Assembly: GCF_000613185.1 (NCBI RefSeq)
Contig: NZ_CCBB010000001.1
Location: 1,054,001 to 1,118,000 of the forward strand
Direction: 5' to 3'
From: Mycolicibacterium cosmeticum
Lineage (GTDB): Bacteria; Actinomycetota; Actinomycetes; Mycobacteriales; Mycobacteriaceae
DNA length: 64,000 nucleotides
Below the pieces are notes generated by a model that was not told the origin of the DNA, did not search any database, and saw only the letters and a program-made list of their open reading frames with translations. Of the stretch, positions 48,685 through 62,313 are shown piece by piece (the stretch's first letter is position 1; each line of letters opens with the position of its first letter). The position numbers were made by a program, and so were the translations under genes.

Positions 48685-49307
48685 CGGCACCGGCGTCCCC
48701 CGGCTCCGACCGCGCGACCCAGTTGTACACCGCAGCGGTCGACCTGTTCATGGCCAACGGCTATCGGGACGTCGACGTCGCCGAGATCGCGGCGGCCGCA
48801 GGTGCCAGCCACGGCACGTTCTACAACTACTTCCGCAACAAGCGCGACGTGCTCACCGCGATCCAGGCCACCACCGAAGCGCAGATCATCGCCGCGGTCA
48901 GTGCGCCCGATGGCGTGCCACCGCCGTCGACCCGTGACGAGTTCGTCGACCAGGTACGGGACCGGATCGCTTGCGCCATTGCCTATTTCGTCGAGAACGC
49001 GGAGTTCATGGCGTTCGTCACGCTGACCGCCGCCGGTGTCGACGACGACGCGCTCGCGGCCACCCTGACCACCCACCAGCGCGCCGCCGAGCGGTTCACC
49101 CGGCTGTTCGAGCACGGCCGCGAGCACGGCTGGGTGCATCCCGATCTGGATCTCGATGTGGCCGGACAGGCCACCGTGTCGGCGATCATCACCTCGGTGC
49201 TGCCGGCCCTGGTCGACGGCGCCGACAATGTGGACGTCGAGGAAGCCACGGCGTTGTGCGCGAAGTACCTGCTCAACGGGATGCGCGGCCTAGCCGATCC
49301 TCGCTGA
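48681..49307 (+). CDS. TetR-family regulator (second of the pair)
   Basis: Regulator of 208 aa with the TetR helix-turn-helix at about 12-58 (YTAAVDLFMANGYRDVDVAE, then SHGTFYNYFRNKRDVLTAI). The ligand domain (about 80-205) contains two helices rich in Ala and hydrophobic residues. It is translationally coupled to the TetR gene before it. The 3' end overlaps the convergent AarF-type kinase gene by 18 bp. Confidence 0.9.
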   Translation: MTAPASPGSDRATQLYTAAVDLFMANGYRDVDVAEIAAAAGASHGTFYNYFRNKRDVLTAIQATTEAQIIAAVSAPDGVPPPSTRDEFVDQVRDRIACAIAYFVENAEFMAFVTLTAAGVDDDALAATLTTHQRAAERFTRLFEHGREHGWVHPDLDLDVAGQATVSAIITSVLPALVDGADNVDVEEATALCAKYLLNGMRGLADPR

Positions 49308-50675
49308 CTCCCACTGCGCGATGCGCCGCCCCATGGCGGTGGCCGGTTCGGCGCCCAGGATCCACTCTTCCGAAATGGCCCGCCACGGGCCACTGGCCCC
49401 CAGATCCCCGAGCAGCGCACACACGCTCATCTCGGTTCGGCGCGAGAACAGGTGCTCACGCGGAACCCGTTGGCGGTACATGCCTTTGCGGAAGGTCGAT
49501 CGGGGCAACATCGCTTGCGACAGCGACCGGTGCGCGACCTCCGGGGTGACCGTCACCACGCCCGGCGTCAGATGCCAAGCGGCCACGGTCGTGAGGTAGT
49601 CCATCACCATCGCTTCCGGCATCGCCGTTTCGTCGACGATGAATCCGCCCGCGCGGGCCAACTCGTATGTCGTCCGGGCGTCGCCGGCGAGCACCGCGCC
49701 GAGAACGGCGCGCTCCAATTCGCGTTGCGCGGAATCCATGTCCACATACAGACCGAAATCGACGAATCCGACGGAACCGTCGGCAAGGGCGATGATGTTG
49801 CCCGGGTGCGGATCGGCACAGAACCGACCGAGCGTGTGCACACCGCCACAATAGAACCGGTAAACGGCCTCACCCAGGTGATCGGCCACCTCGGCCGGCG
49901 CCGCACCCAGCTGGTCGAGCGTGGTACCGGCGAGGAACTCGGTGGTCAGCACCCTTGGGGTGCAGAGGCTTTCGATCGGGCTCGGGATCCGGAACACCGG
50001 GTGACCGAGATAATCCTGGTAGACCCGGCGATGGTTCTGGAACTCGCGTTCGTAGTCCAATTCCAGCCGGATCTGATGGCTGATTTCGCCGACCAACTCG
50101 TCCAGGCCCAGGTTCGGGAAGTCGCGGGATCGCAAACGCACCAGCAGCGCCAGGTTCTTCAGGTCGGCACGCACCGAGGACTGAGCCGACGGGTATTGCA
50201 CCTTGACGGCCACCGCCCTGCCGTCGGCGAGTTCACCGCGATACACCTGGCCCAAGGATGCCGACGCCAGCGGCTCCGGTTCGATGGACGCCAACTCGCC
50301 GCGCCGGCTCCCGAGCTCACGGTCGAGCACGTCGAGCATCACCGCATTGGGGACCGCGGGGGCTCGGCGGTACAGCGGGGCGAGCCGCCGGGTGAACTCG
50401 TCACGCGCGGCGGCCGAACTGAGCCCGAAATTGAGCAGCGAGAGCGCCTGGCCGAGTTTCATGGCGGCACCCTTCATGGTGCCCAGCGCCGACACCAGGT
50501 CGTCGGCCAACCGGAGCACTTCGGCGTCGCGCGCGGCGGCCTTCTCCTCGTCGGACATCAACGGTTCGCGCACCCGGCGCAGCGCCGCTCGCGATGCGTG
50601 GTTGACCGCCACCCTGCTCAGCCGCGCGCCACGGGTGACGCGGTCGCGGGCCTGGCGATCGTCGGGCGTGCTCAT
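49290..50675 (-). CDS. ABC1/AarF (UbiB-like) atypical kinase
   Basis: Atypical protein-kinase-like ATPase of 461 aa from ATG 50675. It has the KxGQ motif (AMKLGQALSLL), the Ala-rich nucleotide loop in PLASASLGQVYRGEL, VAVKVQYP with the catalytic Lys, the ExD region in ISHQIRLELDYEREF, and the FCADPHPGNII and VDFGL segments. The family supports lipid/quinone handling in membranes in other bacteria. Substrate unknown. Seven more residues are possible to 50696. Confidence 0.88.
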   Translation of the reverse strand: MSTPDDRQARDRVTRGARLSRVAVNHASRAALRRVREPLMSDEEKAAARDAEVLRLADDLVSALGTMKGAAMKLGQALSLLNFGLSSAAARDEFTRRLAPLYRRAPAVPNAVMLDVLDRELGSRRGELASIEPEPLASASLGQVYRGELADGRAVAVKVQYPSAQSSVRADLKNLALLVRLRSRDFPNLGLDELVGEISHQIRLELDYEREFQNHRRVYQDYLGHPVFRIPSPIESLCTPRVLTTEFLAGTTLDQLGAAPAEVADHLGEAVYRFYCGGVHTLGRFCADPHPGNIIALADGSVGFVDFGLYVDMDSAQRELERAVLGAVLAGDARTTYELARAGGFIVDETAMPEAMVMDYLTTVAAWHLTPGVVTVTPEVAHRSLSQAMLPRSTFRKGMYRQRVPREHLFSRRTEMSVCALLGDLGASGPWRAISEEWILGAEPATAMGRRIAQWESARIG

Positions 50676-50902
50676 GCCCGCACGTCGGCACAGCAATCAT
50701 GTTGCGGTTGCCGCACGGAGCCGACCACCGCAACAGCGCGACAACTAGCAGCTGGGACCACTTCGTCCACCCTCCACCGGCCGTAACTTGGCGAATTCGC
50801 ACACTCAAGACGCTGCGACGGTGACACAGAATTTTCCGGCCCGCAAGTTTGTCCGGCCGACCCGTCGAACCCGACCGGAGACTCGTTCTGGCATTTAGTC
50901 GA

Positions 50903-50914
50903 CTGACATGTCAG
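50903..50914. promoter_or_regulatory. Perfect 12-bp palindrome, candidate TetR operator
   Basis: CTGACATGTCAG lies 63 bp before the DoxX-like gene in the 302-bp gap after the AarF gene (50676-50977). It shares TGAC...TGTCA with the site upstream of the TetR pair. The rest of the gap shows no gene. Confidence 0.45.
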
Positions 50915-50977
50915 TATGGCTTTCATCGCAGTCGCCGGTTTGGGAGGACCGGCGGCAGCGCCACCACAGGGGGGACG

Positions 50978-51283
50978 ATGAGTTCGACGGGTAGTTCGCG
51001 CACGGCAAGACTGCTGGGCCTGATCGTTGCCGGTATCGGGTTGGCGCACTTCATCGACCCGCGCAGCTTCATGGTCATGACCAGGGTCGCCTTCCCGCGT
51101 AACACCCAGACCTACGTGTACGTCAACGGTGGCCTGGAGACGGCGATCGGGCTGTTGCTCAGCCGAGCGCACACCCGCGGGGCCGGCGTGGTGGCCCTGA
51201 TCGCGTACGGCGTGTACCTGGTCGGCAACGCCGCCCGAGCCCTGGGCCGCCGGGCCCGGTTGGTTGCTCGGCGCCCAGCATGA
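50978..51283 (+). CDS. Small DoxX-like membrane protein
   Basis: Protein of 101 aa from ATG 50978, preceded by AGGGGGGACG as ribosome site. Three membrane helices are visible (LLGLIVAGIGLAHFIDP, VYVNGGLETAIGLLL, GVVALIAYGVYLVGNAARAL). The pattern GLAHFxxPxxF...GxLE resembles short DoxX-like proteins. The C-terminus is Arg-rich. It sits downstream of the palindrome and may be under TetR control. Function unknown. Confidence 0.7.
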   Translation: MSSTGSSRTARLLGLIVAGIGLAHFIDPRSFMVMTRVAFPRNTQTYVYVNGGLETAIGLLLSRAHTRGAGVVALIAYGVYLVGNAARALGRRARLVARRPA

Positions 51284-51373
51284 ATCCTTAAGTCACACAC
51301 CAGTATTGGACGCCTGCCTGCCATCGGCCGGATCAGCACAAGCGCGTCCAGACATGCACAAAGGACTCGACCA

Positions 51374-52144
51374 TTGCAGTACCTCGACAAGGGCCTGGGC
51401 CGTTCGGCCCGCTCTCCGCTGTTGTTCGTCCACGGCGCCGGGCACTCCGCTGATTGCTGGGACGAGCACTTCCTGGACTACTTCGCCGACCGCGGCTACC
51501 GCGCGATCGCGGTGGATCTGCACGGGGCAGGGCCCGCAGCGTCGATCGCCGATCACGTCGAGCGCGTCCACACCGTCGCCACCGAGCTGCCGTCCGCGCC
51601 CATCCTCGTCGGGCACGCCACCGGCGGGTTCATCGTCCAGCACTATCTGCGCACACACCGCGTTCCGGCAGCCGCGCTGGTCGCGTCGTCGCCGTCCCCC
51701 GACCATCTGCGGTCGATGATGCGCCGCTCGCCGCTGCGCGATCTGATCTTCGGCGCGGGCACGCCCGAATCCCTCGTCGAAACGTGCTACACCCTCAAGG
51801 ACGACGCCGCCCTGCGGTCATTGTGCACGGACCCGGAGACGGCGCAGGCACCGAAACTGCGATTGATCAGGCCGGGCGACACGCTGCCACGGCTGCTGGT
51901 CATGGACGGCACCGACGATTCCTGGGATCCGTCGGTGGCACACGCGCTGGCCGGCGAGTACCACACGCGGGCCGAGCTGTTACCCGGCATGCGGCACGAC
52001 ATGATGCTGGGACCCGGTTGGATGGCGGCCGCCGAACGCATTCGACGCTGGGTCGACGCGCTTCATCTGCGGGTCCGGGTCGTCCAGCCCGGCCGCGCGA
52101 GGCGGATGCGGGTCGTCGGCAGCCCGGTGAGCGACAACCGATGA
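51374..52144 (+). CDS. Alpha/beta-hydrolase-fold protein with Ala in place of the nucleophilic Ser
   Basis: Protein of 256 aa from TTG 51374 (AAAGGA 9 bp upstream). The oxyanion HG motif (LFVHGAGHSADCWD, 18-30) and the acid and His positions (VMDGTDD near 181; MRHDMM, His208) are present. The nucleophile elbow reads LVGHATGG, so residue 82 is Ala (codon GCC, 51617-51619) where Ser is expected. It is therefore unlikely to work as an ordinary esterase; it may bind rather than cleave, or use cofactor-free chemistry. Stop overlaps the next small gene (ATGA). Confidence 0.82.
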   Translation: MQYLDKGLGRSARSPLLFVHGAGHSADCWDEHFLDYFADRGYRAIAVDLHGAGPAASIADHVERVHTVATELPSAPILVGHATGGFIVQHYLRTHRVPAAALVASSPSPDHLRSMMRRSPLRDLIFGAGTPESLVETCYTLKDDAALRSLCTDPETAQAPKLRLIRPGDTLPRLLVMDGTDDSWDPSVAHALAGEYHTRAELLPGMRHDMMLGPGWMAAAERIRRWVDALHLRVRVVQPGRARRMRVVGSPVSDNR

Positions 52145-52350
52145 CCTCGCGCGTGGTGGTAGCGGCGTCGCCGGTTGTCGCCGGCCGAGGGGTGGTCCGG
52201 GTGTTGGCCGTCAGCCGGCCGCGTTACGGCATCTGTACCTGCGGCTGGGTCGGACGCGAACGCCGCCTGCACGGTCTCGCCGTCTTGGACGCCCTGGAAC
52301 ACGCCACCTCGAGCGGGTGCCTGCCGGCCTCCCCACTCGTCTTTCGTTGA
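52141..52350 (+). CDS. Small Cys-containing protein coupled to the hydrolase-like gene
   Basis: Protein of 69 aa starting at ATG 52141 in a 4-bp overlap with the gene before it. The core GICTCGWVGRERRLHGLAVL, with DALEHAT after it, has a CxC-GW motif seen in short actinobacterial hypothetical proteins. It may bind metal. The coupling is the main reason to believe it is real. Confidence 0.55.
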   Translation: MTSRVVVAASPVVAGRGVVRVLAVSRPRYGICTCGWVGRERRLHGLAVLDALEHATSSGCLPASPLVFR

Positions 52351-52419
52351 GCGCGCACCGCCCACCTCGATGTCGTTTTTCCGCCAGTTCTGTCGGTGGG
52401 TACATGTAAAGGTGAACGG

Positions 52420-53919
52420 GTGCACGACGATTTCGACCGCTGTTACCGGGCCGTCCAGTCCAAGGACGCCCGCTTCGACGGCTGGTTCGTCACCGCGGTG
52501 CTCACCACCGGCATCTATTGCCGCCCCAGCTGTCCCGTTCGCCCACCGCTGGCGCGCAACGTCCGCTTCTATCCGACCGCCGCGGCCGCGCAGCGGATGG
52601 GCTTCCGGGCGTGCAAGCGCTGCAGGCCGGATGCCTCCCCCGGGTCACCGGAATGGAATGTCCGGGGCGATGTGGTGGCCCGGGCCATGCGGCTCATCGC
52701 CGACGGCCTGGTGGATCGCTCCGGTGTCACCGGATTGGCAGCCCACCTGGGTTACACCACCCGCCAGCTGGAGCGGCTACTGCAGGCGGAAGTGGGCGCG
52801 AACCCGCTGGCGCTGGCCCGGGCCCAGCGGACCCAGACCGCCAGGGTGCTCATCGAAACCACCGATGTCCCGTTCGGCGACGTCGCGTTCGCGGCCGGCT
52901 TCGCGAGTATTCGCCAGTTCAACGACACGATCCGCGAGGTCTGCGCACTGACGCCCACCGAATTGCGCAAACGGGCACGCGCCAGGTTCGGTCGCGACGA
53001 CCATGTCGGAGCGGACACACTGTCCCTGCGCCTTCCGGTGCGCATGCCCTTCGCCTACGAAGGACTGTTCGGCCATCTGGCCGCCAGTGCGGTCCCCGGC
53101 GTGGAGGAAGTCCGTGACGGCGCATACCGCCGGACGTTGCGGCTGGCCAGCGGTTCCGGGGTGGTCGGTCTGACGCCGCATCCCGACCACGTCCGCTGCC
53201 GCTTGCGCGTCGACGACTTCCGTGACCTGTCCGCCGCGATCGCCCGGTGCCGGCGCCTGCTCGACCTGGACGCCGATCCGGCCGCCGTGGTCGACGCGCT
53301 GTGCGCCGATCCGCAGCTGGCTCCGCTGGTGGGCAAGGCCCCGGGGCAGCGCATCCCCCGCACCGTGGACGAGAGCGAACTGTCCATCCGGGTGGTGCTC
53401 GGACAACAGGTGTCGATCAAGGCGGCCCGCACGCATGCCGGCCGGCTGGCGGCGGAGTACGGCACGCCGATCGCCGATCCGGACGGCACGTTGACGCATA
53501 CCTTTCCCTCGGTGGAACAACTCGCCGAGCTGGATCCCGACCGGCTGTCCATGCCGGCCAGCCGGCGGCGAACCGTCGTCGCCCTGGTGGCGGCATTGGC
53601 CGGAGGTCAGGTCGAACTGGACGCCGGCGCCGACTGGGATCGGGCCAGAGCCCAGCTGCTCGCCCTGCCCGGTATCGGTCCGTGGACCGCGGAGGTCATC
53701 GCGATGCGCGGCCTCGGCGATCCCGATGCGTTTCCCGTCGCGGATCTCGGGGTGCAAGCGGCGGCCGCCGCGATCGGATTGCCGACCGACAGAGCCGCGC
53801 TGGAAACCCACAGCAGACGCTGGCGGCCATGGCGTGCCTACGCCACCCAACATCTGTGGACGGCATTGGACCACGCCGTGAACGACTGGCCGCCCAAGAC
53901 AGCGCAGCAGGAGAAGTGA
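52420..53919 (+). CDS. alkA: Ada-AlkA fusion: methylphosphotriester sensor/regulator plus 3-methyladenine DNA glycosylase II
   Basis: DNA-alkylation repair protein of 499 aa (Rv1317c-like). The N-terminal Ada zinc domain has Cys34, Cys38, Cys65 and Cys68; an AraC-type HTH follows (about 85-185), then the AlkA glycosylase domain (about 195-490) with the helix-hairpin-helix LLALPGIGPWTAEVIAMRGLGDPDAFPVADLG (in part: LPGIGPWTAEVIAMRG) and its catalytic Asp. It should both sense methylated DNA and activate repair genes. GTG 52420 follows AAAGGTGA; GTG 52396 is possible. It is coupled to ogt (TGATG). Confidence 0.93.
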   Translation: MHDDFDRCYRAVQSKDARFDGWFVTAVLTTGIYCRPSCPVRPPLARNVRFYPTAAAAQRMGFRACKRCRPDASPGSPEWNVRGDVVARAMRLIADGLVDRSGVTGLAAHLGYTTRQLERLLQAEVGANPLALARAQRTQTARVLIETTDVPFGDVAFAAGFASIRQFNDTIREVCALTPTELRKRARARFGRDDHVGADTLSLRLPVRMPFAYEGLFGHLAASAVPGVEEVRDGAYRRTLRLASGSGVVGLTPHPDHVRCRLRVDDFRDLSAAIARCRRLLDLDADPAAVVDALCADPQLAPLVGKAPGQRIPRTVDESELSIRVVLGQQVSIKAARTHAGRLAAEYGTPIADPDGTLTHTFPSVEQLAELDPDRLSMPASRRRTVVALVAALAGGQVELDAGADWDRARAQLLALPGIGPWTAEVIAMRGLGDPDAFPVADLGVQAAAAAIGLPTDRAALETHSRRWRPWRAYATQHLWTALDHAVNDWPPKTAQQEK

Positions 53920-54413
53920 TGGCAGACGTGAAGTATCGGACGATCGACAGCCCGGTCGGGCTCCTGACGCTGGCCGGGGTCGACGGGCGCTTGATGCACC
54001 TGCGGATGGTGGATCAGATGTACGAACCCAACCGCAGTGATTGGCAACCCGACGACGATGCGTTCCCCGAGGCCGTCGCGCAGCTGCGGGCGTATTTCGC
54101 CGGTGAATGCACCGACTTCGACCTGGAGCTGGAGTTGGTGGGGACCGCCTTCCAGCGCAGGGTGTGGGAGGCGTTGTTGACCATTCCCTACGGCGAGACA
54201 CGCTCGTACGGAGAGATTGCCGAACAAGTCGGGTCGCCGACCGCATATCGGGCCGTGGGCCTGGCCAACGGCCACAATCCGATCGGCATCATCGTGCCGT
54301 GCCACCGCGTGATCGGGGCGAATGGCAGCCTCACCGGTTACGGCGGTGGCTTGGACAAGAAGAAAATTCTCCTGGAAATGGAGAAGAGCCGAAATGCGCC
54401 GGCATTGTTTTGA
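53919..54413 (+). CDS. ogt: Methylated-DNA--protein-cysteine methyltransferase
   Basis: Suicide repair protein of 164 aa that removes O6-alkyl groups from guanine. The active-site motif IIVPCHRVIGANGSLTGYGGG is present (in part: VPCHRVIG), as are the Arg finger region GSPTAYRAVGLANGHNP and the HTH ETRSYGEIAEQVG. ATG 53919 overlaps the alkA stop, so the pair forms an adaptive-response unit. It is convergent with the rRNA operon. Confidence 0.95.
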   Translation: MADVKYRTIDSPVGLLTLAGVDGRLMHLRMVDQMYEPNRSDWQPDDDAFPEAVAQLRAYFAGECTDFDLELELVGTAFQRRVWEALLTIPYGETRSYGEIAEQVGSPTAYRAVGLANGHNPIGIIVPCHRVIGANGSLTGYGGGLDKKKILLEMEKSRNAPALF

Positions 54414-54453
54414 ATCCGGGAACGGCGACATTTTGGTCCTGAAACACAAAATG

Positions 54454-54487
54454 CCTCGGCCCTCCAATCGAAATTGGAGGGCCGAGG
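54454..54487. terminator. Strong hairpin terminator between ogt and the rRNA operon
   Basis: A perfect 15-bp inverted repeat (CCTCGGCCCTCCAAT and its complement) with a 4-base loop. On the minus strand it is followed by a T-rich run (ATTTTGTGTTTC), so it should end the rRNA transcript; it can also stop ogt reading in from the other side. Confidence 0.85.
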
Positions 54488-54497
54488 ACTTAAATTG

Positions 54498-54612
54498 TGT
54501 TCGGCGGTGTCCTACTTTTCCACCCGTGTGGGTAGTATCATCGGCGCTGGTAGGCTTAGCTTCCGGGTTCGGGATGGGACCGGGCGTTTCCCTGCCGCTA
54601 TGGCCGCCGTAA
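54498..54612 (-). rRNA. rrf: 5S rRNA
   Basis: 115 nt from TTACGGCGGCCATAGCGGC to the paired 3' end GCCGAACA, with the conserved loops GGTCCCATCCCGAACCCGG and AAGTAGG. Length and ends match the mycobacterial 5S gene. Confidence 0.95.
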
Positions 54613-54789
54613 CTCTATTCACTTTTTCAGTGACCCCCATGTTGTTGTGAGGGGGAAATCTTTGTGTTTTGGTGGTGGGGTGGGAAACCATTGCTGGTTT
54701 CACGTGTCCAAACATGTGGATGTGGTTGCGAGCGCGGTGTGCGTCATTTCTTTGTTTTCTTACACATTTTTTGTTACCCGCCCGTGGGT

Positions 54790-59829
<5,040 letters not shown>

Positions 59830-60157
59830 CCCCCCAACCCACAGGCCAGGGCAGAATTCGAATCAGAAAAATCCGATCACAAACAAAAGACACCAAAAAC
59901 TGGCATCAAAAAACAAACCATCTCATGTGGCAGGAAGACGGGGAGTCCCCCACCAAGATGGCAAAAAACAACAAACAAAAACCACCAAACACACTATTGA
60001 GTTCTCAAACAACACGCCCGAGCTGACCGCGCAACAATCCCGCGGCTAAAAGCCGCGATCCGTAGTGCGGGCAGTGAGGAACTCCTCTCTTTAAGGGAGT
60101 CTCTCTCGGATTTGGTCTTCGCTCTCCGGCCGGGGCCGTGTCGCTCTGACCTGGAAT
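59830..60157 (-). promoter_or_regulatory. rRNA leader with antitermination and processing elements
   Basis: The 328-bp leader before 16S holds the conserved mycobacterial leader motif TTGTTTGAGAACTCAATAG (minus strand, near 59995-60013), part of the antitermination region, and G+C-rich hairpins (CCGCGGC...GCCGCGG at about 60041-60058) probably used for RNase III processing. No gene. Confidence 0.75.
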
Positions 60158-60186
60158 AAGTTACGTCAGGGCTAACAGCGAGTCAA
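60158..60186 (-). promoter_or_regulatory. rRNA operon promoter
   Basis: On the minus strand TTGACT (60186-60181), a 17-base spacer and TAACTT (60163-60158) form a good housekeeping promoter. It begins about 20 bp after the tyrS stop, the position expected for the tyrS-linked rrnB promoter of rapid growers. Confidence 0.85.
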
Positions 60187-60203
60187 ATCCCCAGGTCAGC
60201 GCC

Positions 60204-61505
60204 CTATTTTTGCTGGTCAGAGGCGGTCACTCGGCGGACGCCCGCGATGTGGCGCTTGCCACGGCGCAACACCAGCCAACGGTCATGCAGAAAGTCCGTC
60301 GGCTGTGGTAGCCATTCGGCGCTTTCCACCCGCGCGTTGTTCACGTAGACGCCGCCCTCGGCAACGGCACGCTTGGCCTCACCGCGACTCTTCGACAGTC
60401 CCGTCGTGACCAGCAGGTCGGTGATGCCGTCCGGGCCGCCCGGAGTCAGTTCGGCAACGTCCCCATTACCGGCCTCGCTGAGCGCCGCCGCCAGGGTCGG
60501 TTCATCGAGGTCGGCGAGCTCAGCACGCCCGAAGAGAGCCTGACTGGCCAGTTCCACCGCGTCGGTGGCGGCCTGCCCGTGCACCAGCGTGGTGAGCTCC
60601 CTGGCCAGCCGGCGCTGCGCCGCCCGCTCATGAGGGCGCTCCTCGGTCGCCGTCTGCAAGGCCCCCAGTTCCTCGGCGTCCAGGAAGGTGAACCACCGCA
60701 GATAACCGATGACGTCCGCGTCGCCGGTGTTGACGAAGTACTGGTACCAGGCATACGGCGAGGTCAGCTCCGGGTCCAGCCACAGATTGCCGCCACCGGT
60801 GGACTTGCCGAACTTCTTGCCCTCGGAGTCGGTGACCAGCGGGGTCGTCAGCGCGTGCACGCTCGCCCCGGACTTCTGCCGCACGAGACGGGCACCGGCG
60901 ACGATGTTGCCCCACTGGTCGGAGCCGCCGATCTGCAGCGCGCAGCCATGCCGGCGATGCAACTCCACGAAGTCATTGGCCTGCAGCAACATGTAGCTGA
61001 ACTCGGTATACGAGATGCCCTCGCCCTCAAGCCGGCGCCGAACCGTGTCGCGGTCGAGCATCACGTTGACCGAGAAGTACTTGCCGATATCCCGCAGGAA
61101 CTCGATGGCCGACAGCGGGCCTGTCCAGGACAGGTTGTTCTCGACGATGGCACCGGTCGGCGACGCATCGAACTCGACGAACCGCTCCAACTGGCCACGT
61201 ATCCGATCAGCCCAGTCGGCGACGGTATCGGCGGTGTTCAGGGTCCGTTCCCCGGTGTCGCGCGGGTCACCGATCATCCCGGTCGCTCCCCCGGCGAGCA
61301 CGATGGGGCGATGTCCGGCCTGCTGGAAGCGGCGCAGCGTGAGAAGCGGGACGAGATGACCGGCATGCAGGCTCGGCGCGGTGGGGTCGAAACCCGAATA
61401 GACCGTCATGGGGCCGGTGGCCAGGTCGGACGCCAGTGCGTCGCGGTCGGTCGACTGCGCGATCAAGCCGCGCCATTCCAGCTCTTCGAGGATGCCCGTG
61501 CTCAC
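60204..61505 (-). CDS. tyrS: Tyrosyl-tRNA synthetase
   Basis: Class I synthetase of 433 aa that charges tRNA-Tyr. The HIGH-type motif is HAGHLVPLL, the KMSKS-type motif is KFGKS, and tyrosine-binding [10 protein letters not shown] and [11 protein letters not shown] are clear; an S4-like RNA-binding domain forms the C-terminus ([19 protein letters not shown]). GTG 61505 was chosen: AGGAAG lies 8 bp upstream and the product starts [16 protein letters not shown] as in relatives. An in-frame ATG at 61523 overlaps the mpg stop. Confidence 0.95.
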   Translation of the reverse strand: MSTGILEELEWRGLIAQSTDRDALASDLATGPMTVYSGFDPTAPSLHAGHLVPLLTLRRFQQAGHRPIVLAGGATGMIGDPRDTGERTLNTADTVADWADRIRGQLERFVEFDASPTGAIVENNLSWTGPLSAIEFLRDIGKYFSVNVMLDRDTVRRRLEGEGISYTEFSYMLLQANDFVELHRRHGCALQIGGSDQWGNIVAGARLVRQKSGASVHALTTPLVTDSEGKKFGKSTGGGNLWLDPELTSPYAWYQYFVNTGDADVIGYLRWFTFLDAEELGALQTATEERPHERAAQRRLARELTTLVHGQAATDAVELASQALFGRAELADLDEPTLAAALSEAGNGDVAELTPGGPDGITDLLVTTGLSKSRGEAKRAVAEGGVYVNNARVESAEWLPQPTDFLHDRWLVLRRGKRHIAGVRRVTASDQQK

Positions 61506-61522
61506 GGTGCCATCTTCCTGCA

Positions 61523-62131
61523 TCAGTCGCTGCTGCCCGGCATCGGCGCCCGCGGACTGCGCCGATAGGCCGACACCTCCGGATAGCCCACCAGCCAGAA
61601 CCGCCACGGCCGGTCCGCGGCCGTACTCACGCCGACCCGCGGGCCGGGCACGGCACCGGTGACCGGATTCAGCCTGAGTTGCACCGGACCGGAGTCGTCA
61701 TCGAGGTCAATGCCGTTGTCCTCCATGAGAATTCCCAATGCCGAGCACAGGTTCCCCGGCCCGCGCGCGAGCGCAGGGGTGGGGACGGCCACTCCCCTAC
61801 GGGTGCGGGCCACGTCCTCACCGTCGGTCACCACCGCCGCCCGCAAGAGCACGGCGGCCGCGAAACCCTCAGGCCCGCACACGACATTGGCGCACACATG
61901 GATCCCGTGGCTGCGGTAGGTGTACATCCGGCCGGCGGGCCCGAACATCACGAGGTTGCGTGGCCGTGGGCCGCGATAGGAGTGCGCCGCAGGGTCCGGC
62001 CAGGGCTCGTCCACCGGCCCGCCGTAGGCCTCGACCTCGACGATCGTGGCGACCACGCCGCGACTGCTCAGTTGCGCGCCCAGCAACAACCGTGCCGCGG
62101 TCACCGGGTCCACCGCCAGCGCATCGGCCAA
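61523..62131 (-). CDS. mpg: 3-methyladenine DNA glycosylase (AAG/MPG type)
   Basis: Base-excision glycosylase of about 202 aa. It has the catalytic Glu region VEVEAYGG, the DPAAHSYRG motif, [16 protein letters not shown], and [14 protein letters not shown]. The start is uncertain: TTG 62131 ([18 protein letters not shown]) gives the family length, whereas ATG 62176 or further upstream would translate the 30-bp tandem repeats. It is upstream of tyrS and probably cotranscribed. Confidence 0.88.
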   Translation of the reverse strand: MADALAVDPVTAARLLLGAQLSSRGVVATIVEVEAYGGPVDEPWPDPAAHSYRGPRPRNLVMFGPAGRMYTYRSHGIHVCANVVCGPEGFAAAVLLRAAVVTDGEDVARTRRGVAVPTPALARGPGNLCSALGILMEDNGIDLDDDSGPVQLRLNPVTGAVPGPRVGVSTAADRPWRFWLVGYPEVSAYRRSPRAPMPGSSD

Positions 62132-62150
62132 CGCCCTGTCGACCGAGTCC

Positions 62151-62230
62151 CCTCGCTCCGCTCGCCCTGCGCCCATCCCCCGTCGCTCCGCTCGCCCTGC
62201 GCCCATCCCCCCTCGCTCCGCTCGCCCCAC
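62151..62230. repeat. Tandem 30-bp repeat upstream of mpg
   Basis: Two units (62151-62180 and 62181-62210) differ at one base and a third, partial unit follows (62211-62230). Each contains CGCTCCGCTCGCCC and GCGCCCATC. The unit length is a multiple of three, so the frame of mpg stays open through them, but they look like intergenic repeats. Confidence 0.85.
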
Positions 62231-62253
62231 GACTCCGCATTGTGCCCGGCCCC

Positions 62254-62313
62254 TTGACACCGACGCACAGCGGGCGCAGTATTCATCACATGATGACTTC
62301 ATCGAATGATGAA
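62254..62313 (+). promoter_or_regulatory. Promoter and tandem palindromic operator of the ABC exporter operon
   Basis: TTGACA (62254-62259) is followed after 17 bases by a weak -10 (CAGTAT), which would place the start of transcription at the ATG (62290), a leaderless arrangement common in mycobacteria. Two adjacent 16-bp palindromes, TTCATC-ACAT-GATGAC (62282-62297) and TTCATC-GAAT-GATGAA (62298-62313), cover it. The TetR protein at the end of the operon is the likely ligand. Confidence 0.6.

Noticed and set aside
62151..62230. CRISPR-like repeats
   Set aside because: The units are directly adjacent without spacers and only two to three copies exist; no cas genes are present.
61523..62302. 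Long form of mpg starting at 62302
   Set aside because: The extra 57 residues are repeat-encoded and low in complexity, and the family length is met from 62131.
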